Source of the DNA: Sipunculus nudus
Taxonomy: Eukaryota; Annelida; Sipuncula; Golfingiida; Sipunculidae
Assembly (NCBI GenBank): GCA_026874595.1
Contig: CM049311.1
Location: 43,029,676 to 43,093,675 of the forward strand
DNA: 64,000 nt
Direction: 5' to 3'
Positions within the stretch are counted from its first letter, which is position 1, and each line of letters opens with the position of its first letter. A program made the position numbers and the translations under genes. Shown here one piece after another: positions 12,311 to 22,726 of this stretch. Below the pieces are notes generated by a model that had not been told where the DNA came from, did no database searches, and saw only the letters and a list, made by a program, of their open reading frames with translations.

Positions 12311-14472
12311 CTAGATATTTCTTGGCACCGCAGGTGCCAGAGTATCCCCAGACATAGTAGGCCCCCCTTTTTAAGAATAGGCCCCCATTTTTAGCAGCAT
12401 ATACTGACACTTGGCAAGCAATTATTGTTTCTTCCATTTATCAATCCACAATCTTTTTGAAGATGTTGGTCCTGTGACCTCATGACACCAAAATCAATTG
12501 GGGTCTTGCTTTTTCAATGGGACATATATAAGTCAAGTTTGAACTCTATACATCAATAAAAGCAGGAATTATCATCCAGAAACTAATTTTTTGAAAGATG
12601 GCTCCTGTGGCCTTGACCTTTGACCTTGTGACCCCAAAATTGATACTGATCATCCATTTTTATATATAAATGAATACAAGTCTAGATTTATTGATGGGCC
12701 ATATATAAGTCAGGTTTGAAATCCATATATTAGCTTATAAGCTTGAATTATCCTCTCAGGAACTAATGTTTGGACAGATGGCTCCTGTGACCTTCACCTT
12801 TGACCTTGTGACCTCACAATTGACAGGCGTCTTCCTCTATTGGCAGGGGAACTGTATGTGCAAGATGAAAGATCTGAGATGAATTGTTTGGCTGAAAATA
12901 CATCCACAATCTTTTTAAAGATGTGTCCTGTGACCTTGACCTTTGACTTCATGACCCAAAAATCAGTTCTAGTCTTGCTTTTCCAATGGGACATATACAA
13001 GTCAAGTTTGAAATGCATACATCAATAAAAGCAGGAATTATCATCCAGAAACTAATTTTTGGACAGATGGCTCCTGTGACCTTCACCTTTGACCTTGTGA
13101 CCCCAAAATTGATAGGGGTCTTCCACTCTTGGCAGGTGAACTATATGTGCAAGATGAAAGATCTGAGATGAATTGTTTGGCTGAAATTGCATCCACAATC
13201 TTTTTAAAGATGGGTCCTGTGACCTTGACCTTTGACCTCATGACCCCAAAATTAATTCGGGTCTTGCTTTCCCAAAGGGTAATATACAAGTTAATTTTGA
13301 AATCCATACATCAATAAAAGCAGGAATTATCATCCAAAAACTAATTTTTGGACAGATGGCTCATGTGACCTTCACCTTTGACCTTGTGACCTCAAATTTG
13401 ATAGGGGTCTTCTTAATTGGCAGATGAACTATATGTGCAAGATGAAAGGTCTGAGATGAAATGTTTGGCTGAAAATGCATCCACAATCTTTTTAAAGATG
13501 TCCTGTGACCTTGACCTTTGATCTCATGACCCCAAATCAATTGGAGTCTTGCTTTTTTAATGGGACTTATAAATGTCAAGTTTGAAATCAATACATCAAT
13601 AAAAGCAGGAATTATCATCCAGAAACTAATTTTTGACAGATAGCTCCTGTGGCCTTGACCTTTGACCTTGTGACCCCAAAATTGATATGGATCATCCACT
13701 ATTGGCAAGTGAGCTTTATATTCAAGATGGAAGACCTGGGATGAAAGTTTTGCTTAAAATGCATCCATAGTATCTTTTAAGATGCAAGTCCGGTGACCTT
13801 GACCTTTGACCTCATGACCCTAGAACCTATAGGGTTCTTACTTTAGTGGTGGGCCATACATAAGTCACGTTGAAATCCATATGGCTATCAACACTGGAGA
13901 TATCATTAGAGGTGTGTGATTTTCACCAAATATGGACACATTAAAGGTCAAGGCCACTCTCATGGTAAAGGTCATGACCCAAATGTAAATAGACCTCATC
14001 CCATAACCCATCTCTCTACATGTGCATAATATGAAAGAAATCTGTCCATTAGTTTTTGACTTATAATGCTTACAGTTAGTACTGTCAAGTGGCAATTATG
14101 GGGGTATTAAAAGGCGTAAAAAAAGAGAAAAGGAGAATAGGTGGCGCCATCAGTTTCTGGTTTATCACAAGGCTATCCAAGATCTTCGGTCACCTTGATT
14201 TTGGACCAGTCAATGCAAGCTTACTTGAGATATTTAGGAATTTGTGTTATTTTCAGCAAAAATTGACCTATTCAAGGTCAAGGTCACTCTCCTAGCATAG
14301 GTCATGACCCCATTTTAAATAAGCTTCGTCCCCTTACCTATATCTATACAAATGTAAAGTTTGAAAAAGATCATTGAAATATTTTTTGAGTTATCCCACT
14401 CTCAAGGTTTTTGTGCGGCGGCGGCGGGACCGTCGTGAAACCATAGTATCCCGACTTTGTCTGGGGATACAA
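12311..14472 (+). mobile_element. Family C element, subtype C2 (Helitron-like), complete
   Basis: 2162 bp. Starts CTAGATATTTC, followed by a perfect hairpin GGCACC-GCA-GGTGCC (12324-12338) and the subterminal repeat GTATCCCCAGACA (12342-12354). The exact complement of that repeat is at 14458-14470. The 3' end is a hairpin (14446-14470) plus AA. Flanks AAATTTAAA|TAATG match the unfilled copies at 3932|3933 and 32267|32268, so insertion was A|T without target duplication. The interior is a roughly 144-bp tandem array with nuclear-receptor-like motifs, then a block shared with 39011-39650. No transposase ORF. Confidence 0.7.
12614..13812 (-). promoter_or_regulatory. Array of DR1/ERRE-like nuclear-receptor half-site repeats
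   Basis: Nine units at 12614, 12794, 12937, 13083, 13226, 13372, 13512, 13656 and 13800, spaced 140-146 bp after the first interval of 180. On the minus strand the exact DR1 AGGTCAAAGGTCA occurs at 12614, 13226, 13656 and 13800; the others have one substitution (TCACCTTTGACCT, or one changed base near the end). The overlapping ERRE-type TCAAGGTCA is exact at 12931, 13220, 13506 and 13794. DR1 is the known half-site layout for HNF4, RXR/PPAR and COUP-TF receptors; ERRE that for ERR/NR5A. That these sites bind anything here is inference. Confidence 0.5.
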
Positions 14473-14922
14473 TAATGCTCATTAGAACCTGATTTTCATT
14501 TATAAAACTATTATATTCACCTTTGAATACTGTCACATAACTTTCTACACCCTATGGCACACACTAATGACATCTATTAACAATATAGACATCATAAGGA
14601 GAATTTGTCTAAGACCTGATTTTTTTATCACATTTGAATATTTTTTATTTTTTTAAACATGTATCAGGAAAAAAAATAGAAAAGTTATTTCAGCTATGAA
14701 ACCAATAAATATGTTAAAAATATCCCAAGGATCAAAACACCCAATATATAATACAAGGAGCAATCTGGAATTGGGCATATTTTATTTTATTAACTAAAAT
14801 GTAATTTAATGTGAATAAAATGTTAAAAAAAAAACAGAAATAAAGGAATCAGTACTTTAAATTTTGATTATTTACCTAGTATCATGTAACAGCTGTTACA
14901 ACTATGAGTCTAAATGTCATAT

Positions 14923-14929
14923 GTCAAAT
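14923..14929. repeat. Target-site duplication, left copy (GTCAAAT)
   Basis: The seven bases GTCAAAT flank the 8.15-kb composite here and at 23084-23090. The uninterrupted paralogue at 4331-4337 has a single GTCAAAC followed by the same ATATTGACAT seen after the right copy. Confidence 0.7.
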
Positions 14930-15181
14930 CAAGGAGTTTACAGGGATGGAGTATCAAGTGAGAGTCTGGCCGTGTCGGATGTTGCTGATGGGGGTCATAA
15001 AACTCGCTGCTCTAAGGCACAAAGAGATACCGCTGATAAGCCCGGTGCTAATTGATACAGCGCGAGAAACCCCCTTCGGCGTGACTTCGGAATTATTGTG
15101 ACAAGGATGAGTAAGTTTCTCCCCAATTTTATCTCCGGTAGTATTTAATATAAATTTTTAAACAATCATAAGTTTGAACAC

Positions 15182-15187
15182 CATATG
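15182..15187. repeat. CATATG flank of the hAT element (left)
   Basis: CATATG lies directly outside the left TIR and again directly outside the right TIR (18288-18293). As a duplication it is 6 bp, not the 8 bp usual for hAT. Because it is a palindrome it could instead be read as an extension of the inverted repeats. Confidence 0.6.
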
Positions 15188-15201
15188 TAGAGCCCCGTTT
15201 T

Positions 15202-15285
15202 TTCCGTTTTAACGGAAAAACGGACGGAAAAACGGAATCAGGGTCTCAAAACGGAATCCTATTACGTGAACGGAATATGACGGAA
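15202..15285. promoter_or_regulatory. Subterminal ACGGAA cluster (putative transposase-binding sites)
   Basis: ACGGAA at 15212, 15224, 15232, 15251, 15270 and 15280, plus the complement at 15202. The CGG core is what CGGBP1-type proteins are known to bind, so the motifs are a natural binding array for the encoded zinc finger. Binding is inferred. Confidence 0.55.
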
Positions 15286-15727
15286 AGTCAGATTTAGAGT
15301 AAATAAATACTGCAAATAAAGAAAAATCTTTAAAACAGGTCTGTAAAAACAATCTTTCGAACTGCACTAACAACTTTTACAACAGAAAGGCTAACACATT
15401 TCGGCTCTAAATCGTCGTATTGCGCGAAAAATGGTAAACAGGTAAAACATTCATGTCATGAGCGGCGATATTGTCATAGTGCAACAGCACAAGGCTGTTT
15501 GGTGCGATGTTATGCGACTATTTCTAGTCCCAAACGGACCAGTATTCCCTTCTCCATAATCGTGTTTGCGTATGAAATACAACCAGTCCGGTAGGACTAG
15601 TAGTCACATTTGAAATTTGCCTGGGTGCGTGAGCGCCAGTCAGGGTCTCGCATATCCATTTCAATATGCAAATAGGTCAAGACTGCGAAGCGGGAACGCT
15701 CTGATACCGCGTGTACAGTTGGGCAAA

Positions 15728-17847
15728 ATGGCCACCAAACGATTGAAACGATCAACGTTAACTGCGTCCAAGCGAGCAGAACAGTTCAAAGACGATTTGT
15801 ATGCGGATGGTGACCAACTATTTTGCCGGTTTTGTCAGCACACGCTGGACTTCCAGCGTGTGGACACTGTGAAGGACCATTTGTCAAGCAAGAAGCACAT
15901 CACCCGCAAAGATAAACGTCAACCTACAGCTGCCACAGCAAGTAGTTCGAAGGGAAAAGAGGCTTGTCAGGTGACATTGCATTCAGAGAAGCTATCGTCT
16001 TCTATGGCTGTGAGACAAAAATTTATTTGCGACTTTGTAAAAATGTGCGTCAGCCTTGATATTCCTTTGCATAAAGGTGAAAAAATGAAAGGTTTCATGG
16101 AAACCTACTGCAAACAAGGTGGGGCACTGCCGGGGGAAGATACCCTGAGACGACGATATCTGCCAAGAGTGTTTGAGGAACATCGCGCACAACTACGTGC
16201 TGGCCTCAAGGGAAAGAAGATCAGTTTAGCTTTTGATGAAACCACAGACATAAGAGATGCATCAGTGCTAAATGTAGTGGCACGTAAGTTTTTAAATATT
16301 AATTTTTAGAATATTCTTTATTTTTTTATCTGCATATAAATCATTGTGATAAAATGTCTACTCATGATATAGAACTATTGCCAGTTACATGCAATAAATA
16401 ATGGATAAAAGATCAACAAAAAATAGACACTTTAAATGGTATGTCTTTTAATGCCTCTTCAAACTTTTTCTCCCCCCCCCCCCCTCCATTAGGCCTTTTT
16501 TTCATAAAGTTTATCATTTTAATATTTTTATGTGTTTTAATTAGAACAAGTCATATGGTAGAAGTTATACTAAGTAAAAAGCTCTTAGAATTTATTTCCA
16601 TTATTTTATATTTTCCAGTGATCAGTTCTGGCCAGTATTTGATAGACTGTCACTTCCTTGATGCATGCAACTATTCCACGGTGTCCCGGGCTGTTGTCAA
16701 TACCATCCACACATATGAACTGGAATACAAGGATGTTCTTGCAATCGTCAGCGACAGTGCAGCCTATTGTAAAAAAGCATTCAAAGATGTTCTGCATGGA
16801 CTTATGCCTGGAGCTGTACATGTACCCTGCCTAGCTCATATTGTAAATTTGGTAGGGGATACTTTCACACACCATACAACTTTCTCCACTGCAGAAAAAT
16901 TTGTCAACATGATGAAATCATGTTTCTTCAAAAAACCAAGCAGAAAGAGGAGATACTTGCAGTTTTTGAAGGAAAGACATGTTCAGAATCCAACACTTCC
17001 ACCTGAGCCTGTTCAGACCCGATGGGGGACATGGTTTCGAGCAATTTCCTACCACCATGCACATCTACAATACTACTTGGACTTCTTCAGAAATGAAAAA
17101 TCTCATGCTAATGCCGTGATGGCAGTGGTATCTCTCTTACAGGATCCAGATACTCTAGAGGAGCTTCAGATATCATTTGCCTTTCTCAGCGATGTTGGTC
17201 CAAAGCTATCAACAGCTATCACTTTACTGGAAGGAACAAACACCCCACAGTCACCACTGGTTTACAACCGCATGGAAGATCTCAAGCTGTTTCTTTCACA
17301 TGGAGTATCCCCTGACCAAACTATGTATGGACCAAACTCACAAGCTGTCCTTGATGACATCCCTTTATCTGAGAGACATACATGGCGATTAAAGTTCACA
17401 GAAATATTCCAGAAGGCACTGGATAAACTGAAGAAACACTTTGACAATCATCCAGGCCACCATATCTACAAAGCATGTAGGGTTCTTGACCCTAGACAGG
17501 TTCCTTCACTCTCACAGAACATTTGTCACTACAGTGCACTCTCTGGTCTGAGCCAAAATGAACAGGAGGTTGCTGATGAATGGCTGATATATCAACAACT
17601 CTGTGTTACAGAACATCTCCCTGACCCATTCAATTTCATCACATTTTGGTCAAGTTTGGCAAATCGTCTCCCCAAGTTGTTTGCCATTGCAAATGCCTAC
17701 CTCTGGTTCCCAGTTTCTAGTGTTGACACTGAGAGATCCTTTTCTTGCTACAAACTAATGCTCTCTGATAGAAGGGTCAGTCTGACAGAAGAAACTACCA
17801 AAATGCTTAGTATCATGAACTTTAACAAAGAACTTTCATTTGACTGA
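15728..17847 (+). CDS. hAT-family transposase with CGGBP1-like BED-type zinc finger (two exons)
   Basis: Exons 15728-16283 and 16619-17847 join in phase (C + TG gives Leu186) into 594 residues. The start is the ATG in a good context (AAAATGG) just before the zinc finger; the frame is open further upstream to 15617. Seen: a BED-like finger C33-x2-C36-x14-H51-x5-H57, then a 'DFVKMCVSLDIPLHK...GGALPGEDTLRRRYLP' region closely resembling vertebrate CGGBP1. Next come the RNase H-like core with D170 (FDETTD) and D231 (SDSAAY), PCLAH (C256, H259), R320-W321, and E557 in VDTERSFS of the C-terminal dimerisation region. Known: hAT transposases use this DDE triad to excise and insert DNA, and CGGBP1 proteins descend from such transposases. 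All key residues are present, so catalytic competence is plausible. No frameshift seen. Confidence 0.88.
16284..16618 (+). other. Intron of the hAT transposase gene
   Basis: 335 bp with donor GTAAGT (16284) and acceptor TTTTCCAG (ends 16618). Splicing removes an in-frame stop and restores the hAT block VVA-L-ISSGQYLIDC. The intron contains a C-run near 16472-16485. Reading through it would put a Pro-rich stretch with no hAT similarity in front of exon 2. Confidence 0.85.
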
Positions 17848-18263
17848 ATTTTGTGTTGACAATCATGTAAAACATCTTAGCATTAACAGTGCTGATCCAC
17901 ATAATGTGCAGCACTGTGCACATAAATTATAATGATATCTGTTTAACAGTGTTAGTTGTGGCTGTGAAAATGAAGAAATGGCAACATTATTTATCTTGTA
18001 ATTTGTTTTATACACTTACAGTAATAAACAAGTGTGTAATGGTCGTTTTCTTTATTACTCCTTATACAGATTTAATAAATTAAATTTTGCATCAGTCATG
18101 ATAGCTACATAATTTGATTATTTATATTGAAAATAAATCCAACTAATAGAAATTGCACAAATATTTGACTTTTAAGAGCATGTAGATTATTTTATTTAAA
18201 ATATGATGATAAAACGGAAAATTCCGGAATCTTTATTTTATTAAAACGGAAAATGAGAATTTA

Positions 18264-18293
18264 TAAAACGGAAAAAACGGGGCTCTACATATG
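18264..18293. repeat. Right TIR of the hAT element plus CATATG flank
   Basis: 18264-18287 is the exact complement of 15188-15211. CATATG follows at 18288-18293. Confidence 0.85.
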
Positions 18294-18645
18294 TTCATAT
18301 GTGTGGGAAACGTGTGTGAATCTGTAGTTGCTAATGACGCCTGAGCTATAGCTTGGCTGCGGTACATATGGGCGATAATACGAGAACAACGGCGTCAGTG
18401 ACAGAGCGGACAATGGCTCGCTGTTATCCATCAAAATGAAAGTCATCCGAGCATAAGCTAAAAATTTTTTTTTTATCGTCAGAATACTATAATACATGGC
18501 CAATTATTAATATAAGTCAGAAGTGTGGGAACTGATGGAATTTTTTATAATTCCGAAGTTATTCAGGGAAAGTAAGGTTTACACTTACCAGTCGTCCGTC
18601 ATGAATCACGGCATAAGTTGATGTAGAGTGTTCGCATCTATTCAA
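18294..18645. other. Middle arm of the outer TIR element, no gene
   Basis: About 350 bp of moderately GC-richer sequence between the hAT element and the nested A element. ATAATTCCGAAGTTATT near 18550 is an inverted match to ACTTCGGAATTATTG near 15082 in the left arm. No coding potential recognised. Confidence 0.5.
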
Positions 18646-18827
18646 CAAGTGACCCATGGGTCATGACGCTCAGCTGACTGGGAAGAGATTCGCAAAAGGA
18701 AATTTTATCATCAGAATGGTAGTATATACCCATTCAACTGAAGCATCAAACAGATTAACCAACAGGCCAAGATTTAGTCTGTATTTATATATCTCAAAAA
18801 TAGAGAAAAATGTGTAAACTTTTAAAA

Positions 18828-19998
18828 CTAGAATACGGGTAACCGACAAGTGACTACATGTATCTGCCAAAATCGGATAGTGAGGCATGGATTGAGTGGC
18901 AAGGGGAAATAGAGTGAGGTATGTTGCATATTAGCATGGATGTCTGCAGCCTAAATGTGTATGTAGGTTGTGCCACCTACCACAAATCCAGAAATCTGTC
19001 CAAGTTGTATACACCTGCAAAATTTTAGGCAGAAAAGTCAAACCACTACATGTATATGAGCGATTTTTGCCCATGGCAGACAAACAGACAAACACTGTGC
19101 AAAAATCTTTGCAGGTAACCCCTCCAGTTTTGTGTATGATAAAGACCTATGTGAGATCTAAACACATGCACAATTTTGGCCCAATCGGTCAAATGGTTCC
19201 TGAGATATGAGCTTGGATGTGTCCAGCGTTAACTTGAATGTAGGTGGCGCCACCTGTCATAAAATTAAGAAAGCTGTCCACGATGTATAAACCTGCAAAA
19301 TTTTAGGCAGTTATGTCGAAACACTACAGAGAAATGAGTAATTTTAGGCCACGGCAGACTAACAGACAGACACTGTGCAAACATTGTTACAGGTGGCACC
19401 ACCATTTTTTGTGTATGTTACAGAGCTATCAAAGGGCTACATTTGTATAAATTTTATTTCCTGATCGGTCAAACAGTTCCCGAGATATAAGCTTGGATGT
19501 CATCAGCGTGAACGTGAATGTAGGTGGCGCCACCTGTCATAAAATCAAGAAAGCTATCCTGGATGTATTCACATGACAAATTTCAGGTGAATTAGTCAAT
19601 TCACTGCAGAGATATGAATGATTTTAACCCAAGGCAGATGAACAGATGGACACTGTGCAAACATGGTTACAGGTGGCGCCACCATTTTTTGTGTATGTTA
19701 TAAAGCAATCCAAGGGCTACATTTGTATCAATTTTATTTCCTGATCGGTCAAACGGTTCCCGAGATATGAGGGTTTATGAGTGGAAACAGACCCACAATG
19801 GACACTGGATAGAGAGGAAAGGTCAGAGGTCAATGCAAATTGGTTAGGCACCAGATCACATGTGACCCGATAATAGGTGTAAGTTTGGGAAAAATCGGTC
19901 CATTAGTCTCCGAGGAGCTCTCTGGAAACGAACGCCCCTGCGGCGGAGGAACTTGGTCAAAACATAGTATCCGCAAAACTTCGTTTTGGTGGATACAA
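18828..19998 (+). mobile_element. Family C element, subtype C1, nested copy
   Basis: CTAGAATACGGG start, degenerate 5' stem, interior palindromes GGTGGCGCCACC at 19243, 19523 and 19672, then a 3' hairpin (GTATCCGCAAAAC / GTTTTGGTGGATAC) ending ACAA at 19998. It is inserted in the first unit of the 337-bp array. No transposase ORF. Confidence 0.65.
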
Positions 19999-20002
19999 AA
20001 AT

Positions 20003-22640
20003 ACAGGTGGCTCCACCAGTCTGAAGAAACTAATAAAAACACTTAATGGTCAATATCCATGCAAAAAATCATGGTGATCTCTGCATTAGTTGTTCAGATA
20101 CTTCAGTTTTTGTATTAAATTGTCCATTATTCTGAGGGATACTTCAGAGTCCTATAGCTTGAAGGATATGGGTAACAGAGACCTAATTTCAAGTTTCCAC
20201 AGGCACCTTTCATGGGCCTCCTTGCATGACAAGAATGAAGATTCTAGGTCCAGTTGTTGCGATTTGTACCCTGTTGACAGATAACCACATTTTTAAAGGT
20301 CTCAAAAAAAAGAAAAAAATTCGTAAAAATTTGAAAAAAAAATAGAGGTGGCACACCCAGTCTGCAGAAACTGATGGAACAGCTCATGATCAATATGTAT
20401 GCCGAAAATCATGACCATCAGTGTTGTAGTTATTGAAATACTGCAGTTTTTGTATCAAATTTTCCATTATTCTGGGGGGGGGGGGGTATTTTGGACCCAT
20501 ACAGCTTAAAGAATATGGGTAACAGAGACCTAATTTCAAGTTTCCATGGAGACTTTTCATGGGTCTCCCTGTGTGTCAAGAATGAAGATTCTTGGACCAG
20601 TTTTTATGATTTGTGCCCTGTTAACAGATGTTCATATCTTTAAAGGTCTCAAAAATACAGAAAAATTTCGTAAAAAAAAACGAACAAATACAGGTGGTGC
20701 CACCAGTCTGCAGAAACTTATGAAACACTCCATGATCAATATCCATGCAAACAATTATGGTTATCTCTGCATTAGTTGTTCAGTTACTTTAGCTTTTGTA
20801 TCAAATTTTCCATTATTCTGAGCTGTACTTTGGAGTGCCATAGCTCAAAGGATATGGGTAACAGAGACCAAATTTCAGGTTTCCATGGAGACTTATCATG
20901 GGTCTCCCTGTGTGTCAAGAACGAAGATTCTAGGTCCAGTCGTTATGATTTGTACCCTGTTGACAGATAACTACATCCTTAAAGGTCTCAAAAATGGAGA
21001 AAACAATTCGTGAACATTGAAAAATACAGGTGGCGCCACCAGTCTGCACAAACTGATGAAACATCTCATGATCAATATGTATGTCGAAAATCATGACCAT
21101 CAGTGATGTAGTTAATGAGATATTGAAGTTTTTGTATGAAATTTTTGACTATTCTGGGGGGTAATTTTGGGCCCCATAGCTCGAAGGATATGGGTAACAG
21201 AGACCTAATTTCTGGTTTCCATGGAGACTTTTCATAGGTCTCTCAGTGTGTTGAAAATGAAGATTCTAAGTCCAGTCATTACGATTTGTGCCACGCTAAC
21301 AGATGACAGCATCCTCAAAGGTCTCAAAAATAGAGGAAAAAATCGTAAAAAATCAAACAGTACAGGTGGCGCCACCAGTCTGCAGGAACTGATCGAACAT
21401 CTCATGATCAATATGTATGCCAAAAATGAAGACCATCAGTGATGTAGTTATTGAGATATTGAAGTTTTTGTATGAAATTTTTTACTATTCTGGGTGGTAT
21501 TTTGGGGCCCCATAGCTCAAAGGATATGGGTAACAGAGACCAAATTTCAGGTTTCCATGGAGACTTATCATGGGTCTCCCTGTGTGTCAAGAATGAAGAT
21601 TCTAGGTCCAGTCGTTACGATTTGTACCCTGTTGACAGATAACTACATCCTTAAAGGTCTCAAAAATGGAGAAAACAATTTGTGAACATTGAAAAATACA
21701 GGTGGCGCCACCAGTCTGCACAAACTGATGAAACATCTCATGATCAATATGTATGTCGAAAATCATGACCATCAGTCAAGTAGTTAATGAGATATTGAAG
21801 TTTTTGTATGAAATTTTTGACTATTCTGGGGGGTAATTTTGGGCCCCATAGCTCGAAGGATATGGGTAACAGAGACCTAATTTCTGGTTTCCATGGAGAC
21901 TTTTCATAGGTCTCTCAGTGTGTTGAAAATGAAGATTCTAGGTCCAGTCATTACGATTTGTGCCACGCTAACAGATGACAGCATCCTCAAAGGTCTCAAA
22001 AATAGAGGAAAAAATCGTAAAAAATCAAACAGTACAGGTGGCGCCACCAGTCTGCAGGAACTGATCGAACATCTCATGATCAATATGTATGCCAAAAATG
22101 AAGACCATCAGTGATGTAGTTATTGAGATATTGAAATTTTTGTATGAAATTTTTTACTATTTTGGGGGGTACTTTGGGGCCCCATAGCTCAAAGGATATG
22201 GGTAACAGAGACCTAATTTCTGGTTTCCAAGGAAATTTTTCATGGACCTCTCAGTGTGTCAAGAATTAAGATTCTAAGTCCAGTCTTTATGATTTGTGCC
22301 TTGTTAACAGATGTTCACATTTTTAAAGGTCTCAAAAATAGAGAAAAAAATTCGTAAAAAATCGAAAAATACAGGTGGCGCCACCAGTCTGCAGGAAGTG
22401 ATGTAACATCTCATGATCAATATGTATGCCAAAAATCATGACCATCAGTCAAGTAGTTAATGAGATATTGAAGTTTTTGTATGAAATTTTTGACTTTTCT
22501 GGGGGGTACTTTGGGGCCACATAGCTCGAAGGATATGGGTAACAGAGACCTAATTTCTGGTTTCCAAGGAGATTTTTTATGGACCTCTCAGAATCCCAAG
22601 TTACAAGGTTCTAGGTCCAGCGGTTACGATTTGTGCCTGG
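20003..22640 (+). repeat. 337-bp tandem array, eight units
   Basis: The phrase around GGTGGCGCCACCAGTCTGCA recurs near 20003, 20344, 20691, 21027, 21363, 21699, 22035 and 22372, every 335-347 bp. The first units have decayed palindromes; five later ones are perfect. Two consecutive pairs (21027-21698 and 21699-22370) are almost identical, a 672-bp higher-order duplication absent from the sister copy at 30308-36310. Each unit includes 'GGATATGGGTAACAGAGACC'. Confidence 0.8.
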
Positions 22641-22726
22641 TTAACGGACGGACAGACGGACAGACGGACGACGGACAAAGAGTGATCGCTATAGCTCAGA
22701 TGACTTTCAGTCAGCTGAGCTAAAAA

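Larger units (their letters stand above)
15188..18287 (+). mobile_element. hAT transposon with CGGBP1-like transposase, apparently intact
   Basis: 3100 bp bounded by 24-bp perfect TIRs (15188-15211 and 18264-18287) starting TAGAGCCCCG, a typical hAT-like terminus. The left subterminal DNA has seven ACGGAA sites in 84 bp (15202-15285, the first on the minus strand). The right end has three more (18214, 18246, 18268) plus TTCCGGAA at 18222. One two-exon transposase gene fills the centre. AATAAA signals follow the stop at 18023 and 18074. TIR identity, an open reading frame and clean splice sites argue for relatively recent insertion into the outer TIR element. Confidence 0.85.
18646..22726 (+). 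mobile_element. Composite family A element, copy 1 (4.08 kb)
   Basis: Starts CAAGTGACCCATGGGTCATGACGCTCAGCTG and ends with the terminal hairpin 22692-22722 (loop TTC) and A-run. It contains a nested C1 element (18828-19998), about eight units of a 337-bp array, then an ACGG/ACAG tract (22644-22675). It is nearly identical over long stretches to 28953-36399. Small ORFs (for example near 20546, 21221 and 21893) repeat with the array and carry no known domain. Confidence 0.65.

Noticed and set aside
15617-15727. 37 extra codons upstream of the chosen transposase start
   Set aside because: The ATG at 15728 has a better context and sits at the usual distance before the BED-type finger; the upstream residues look unconstrained. 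An upstream start remains possible.
16441-16618. Open frame extending exon 2 of the transposase upstream, starting with a Pro-rich segment
   Set aside because: It lies in the intron: it covers the C-run, has no hAT similarity, and a clear donor at 16284 and acceptor at 16618 remove it.
20003-22640. Several ORFs of 64-91 codons in the 337-bp array, repeated in the sister copy
   Set aside because: They recur because the DNA repeats; no domain, inconsistent frames between units, stops at repeat-specific positions.
20003-22640. CRISPR-like regular repeats
   Set aside because: Whole 337-bp units are conserved with no unique spacers, and the DNA is eukaryotic.
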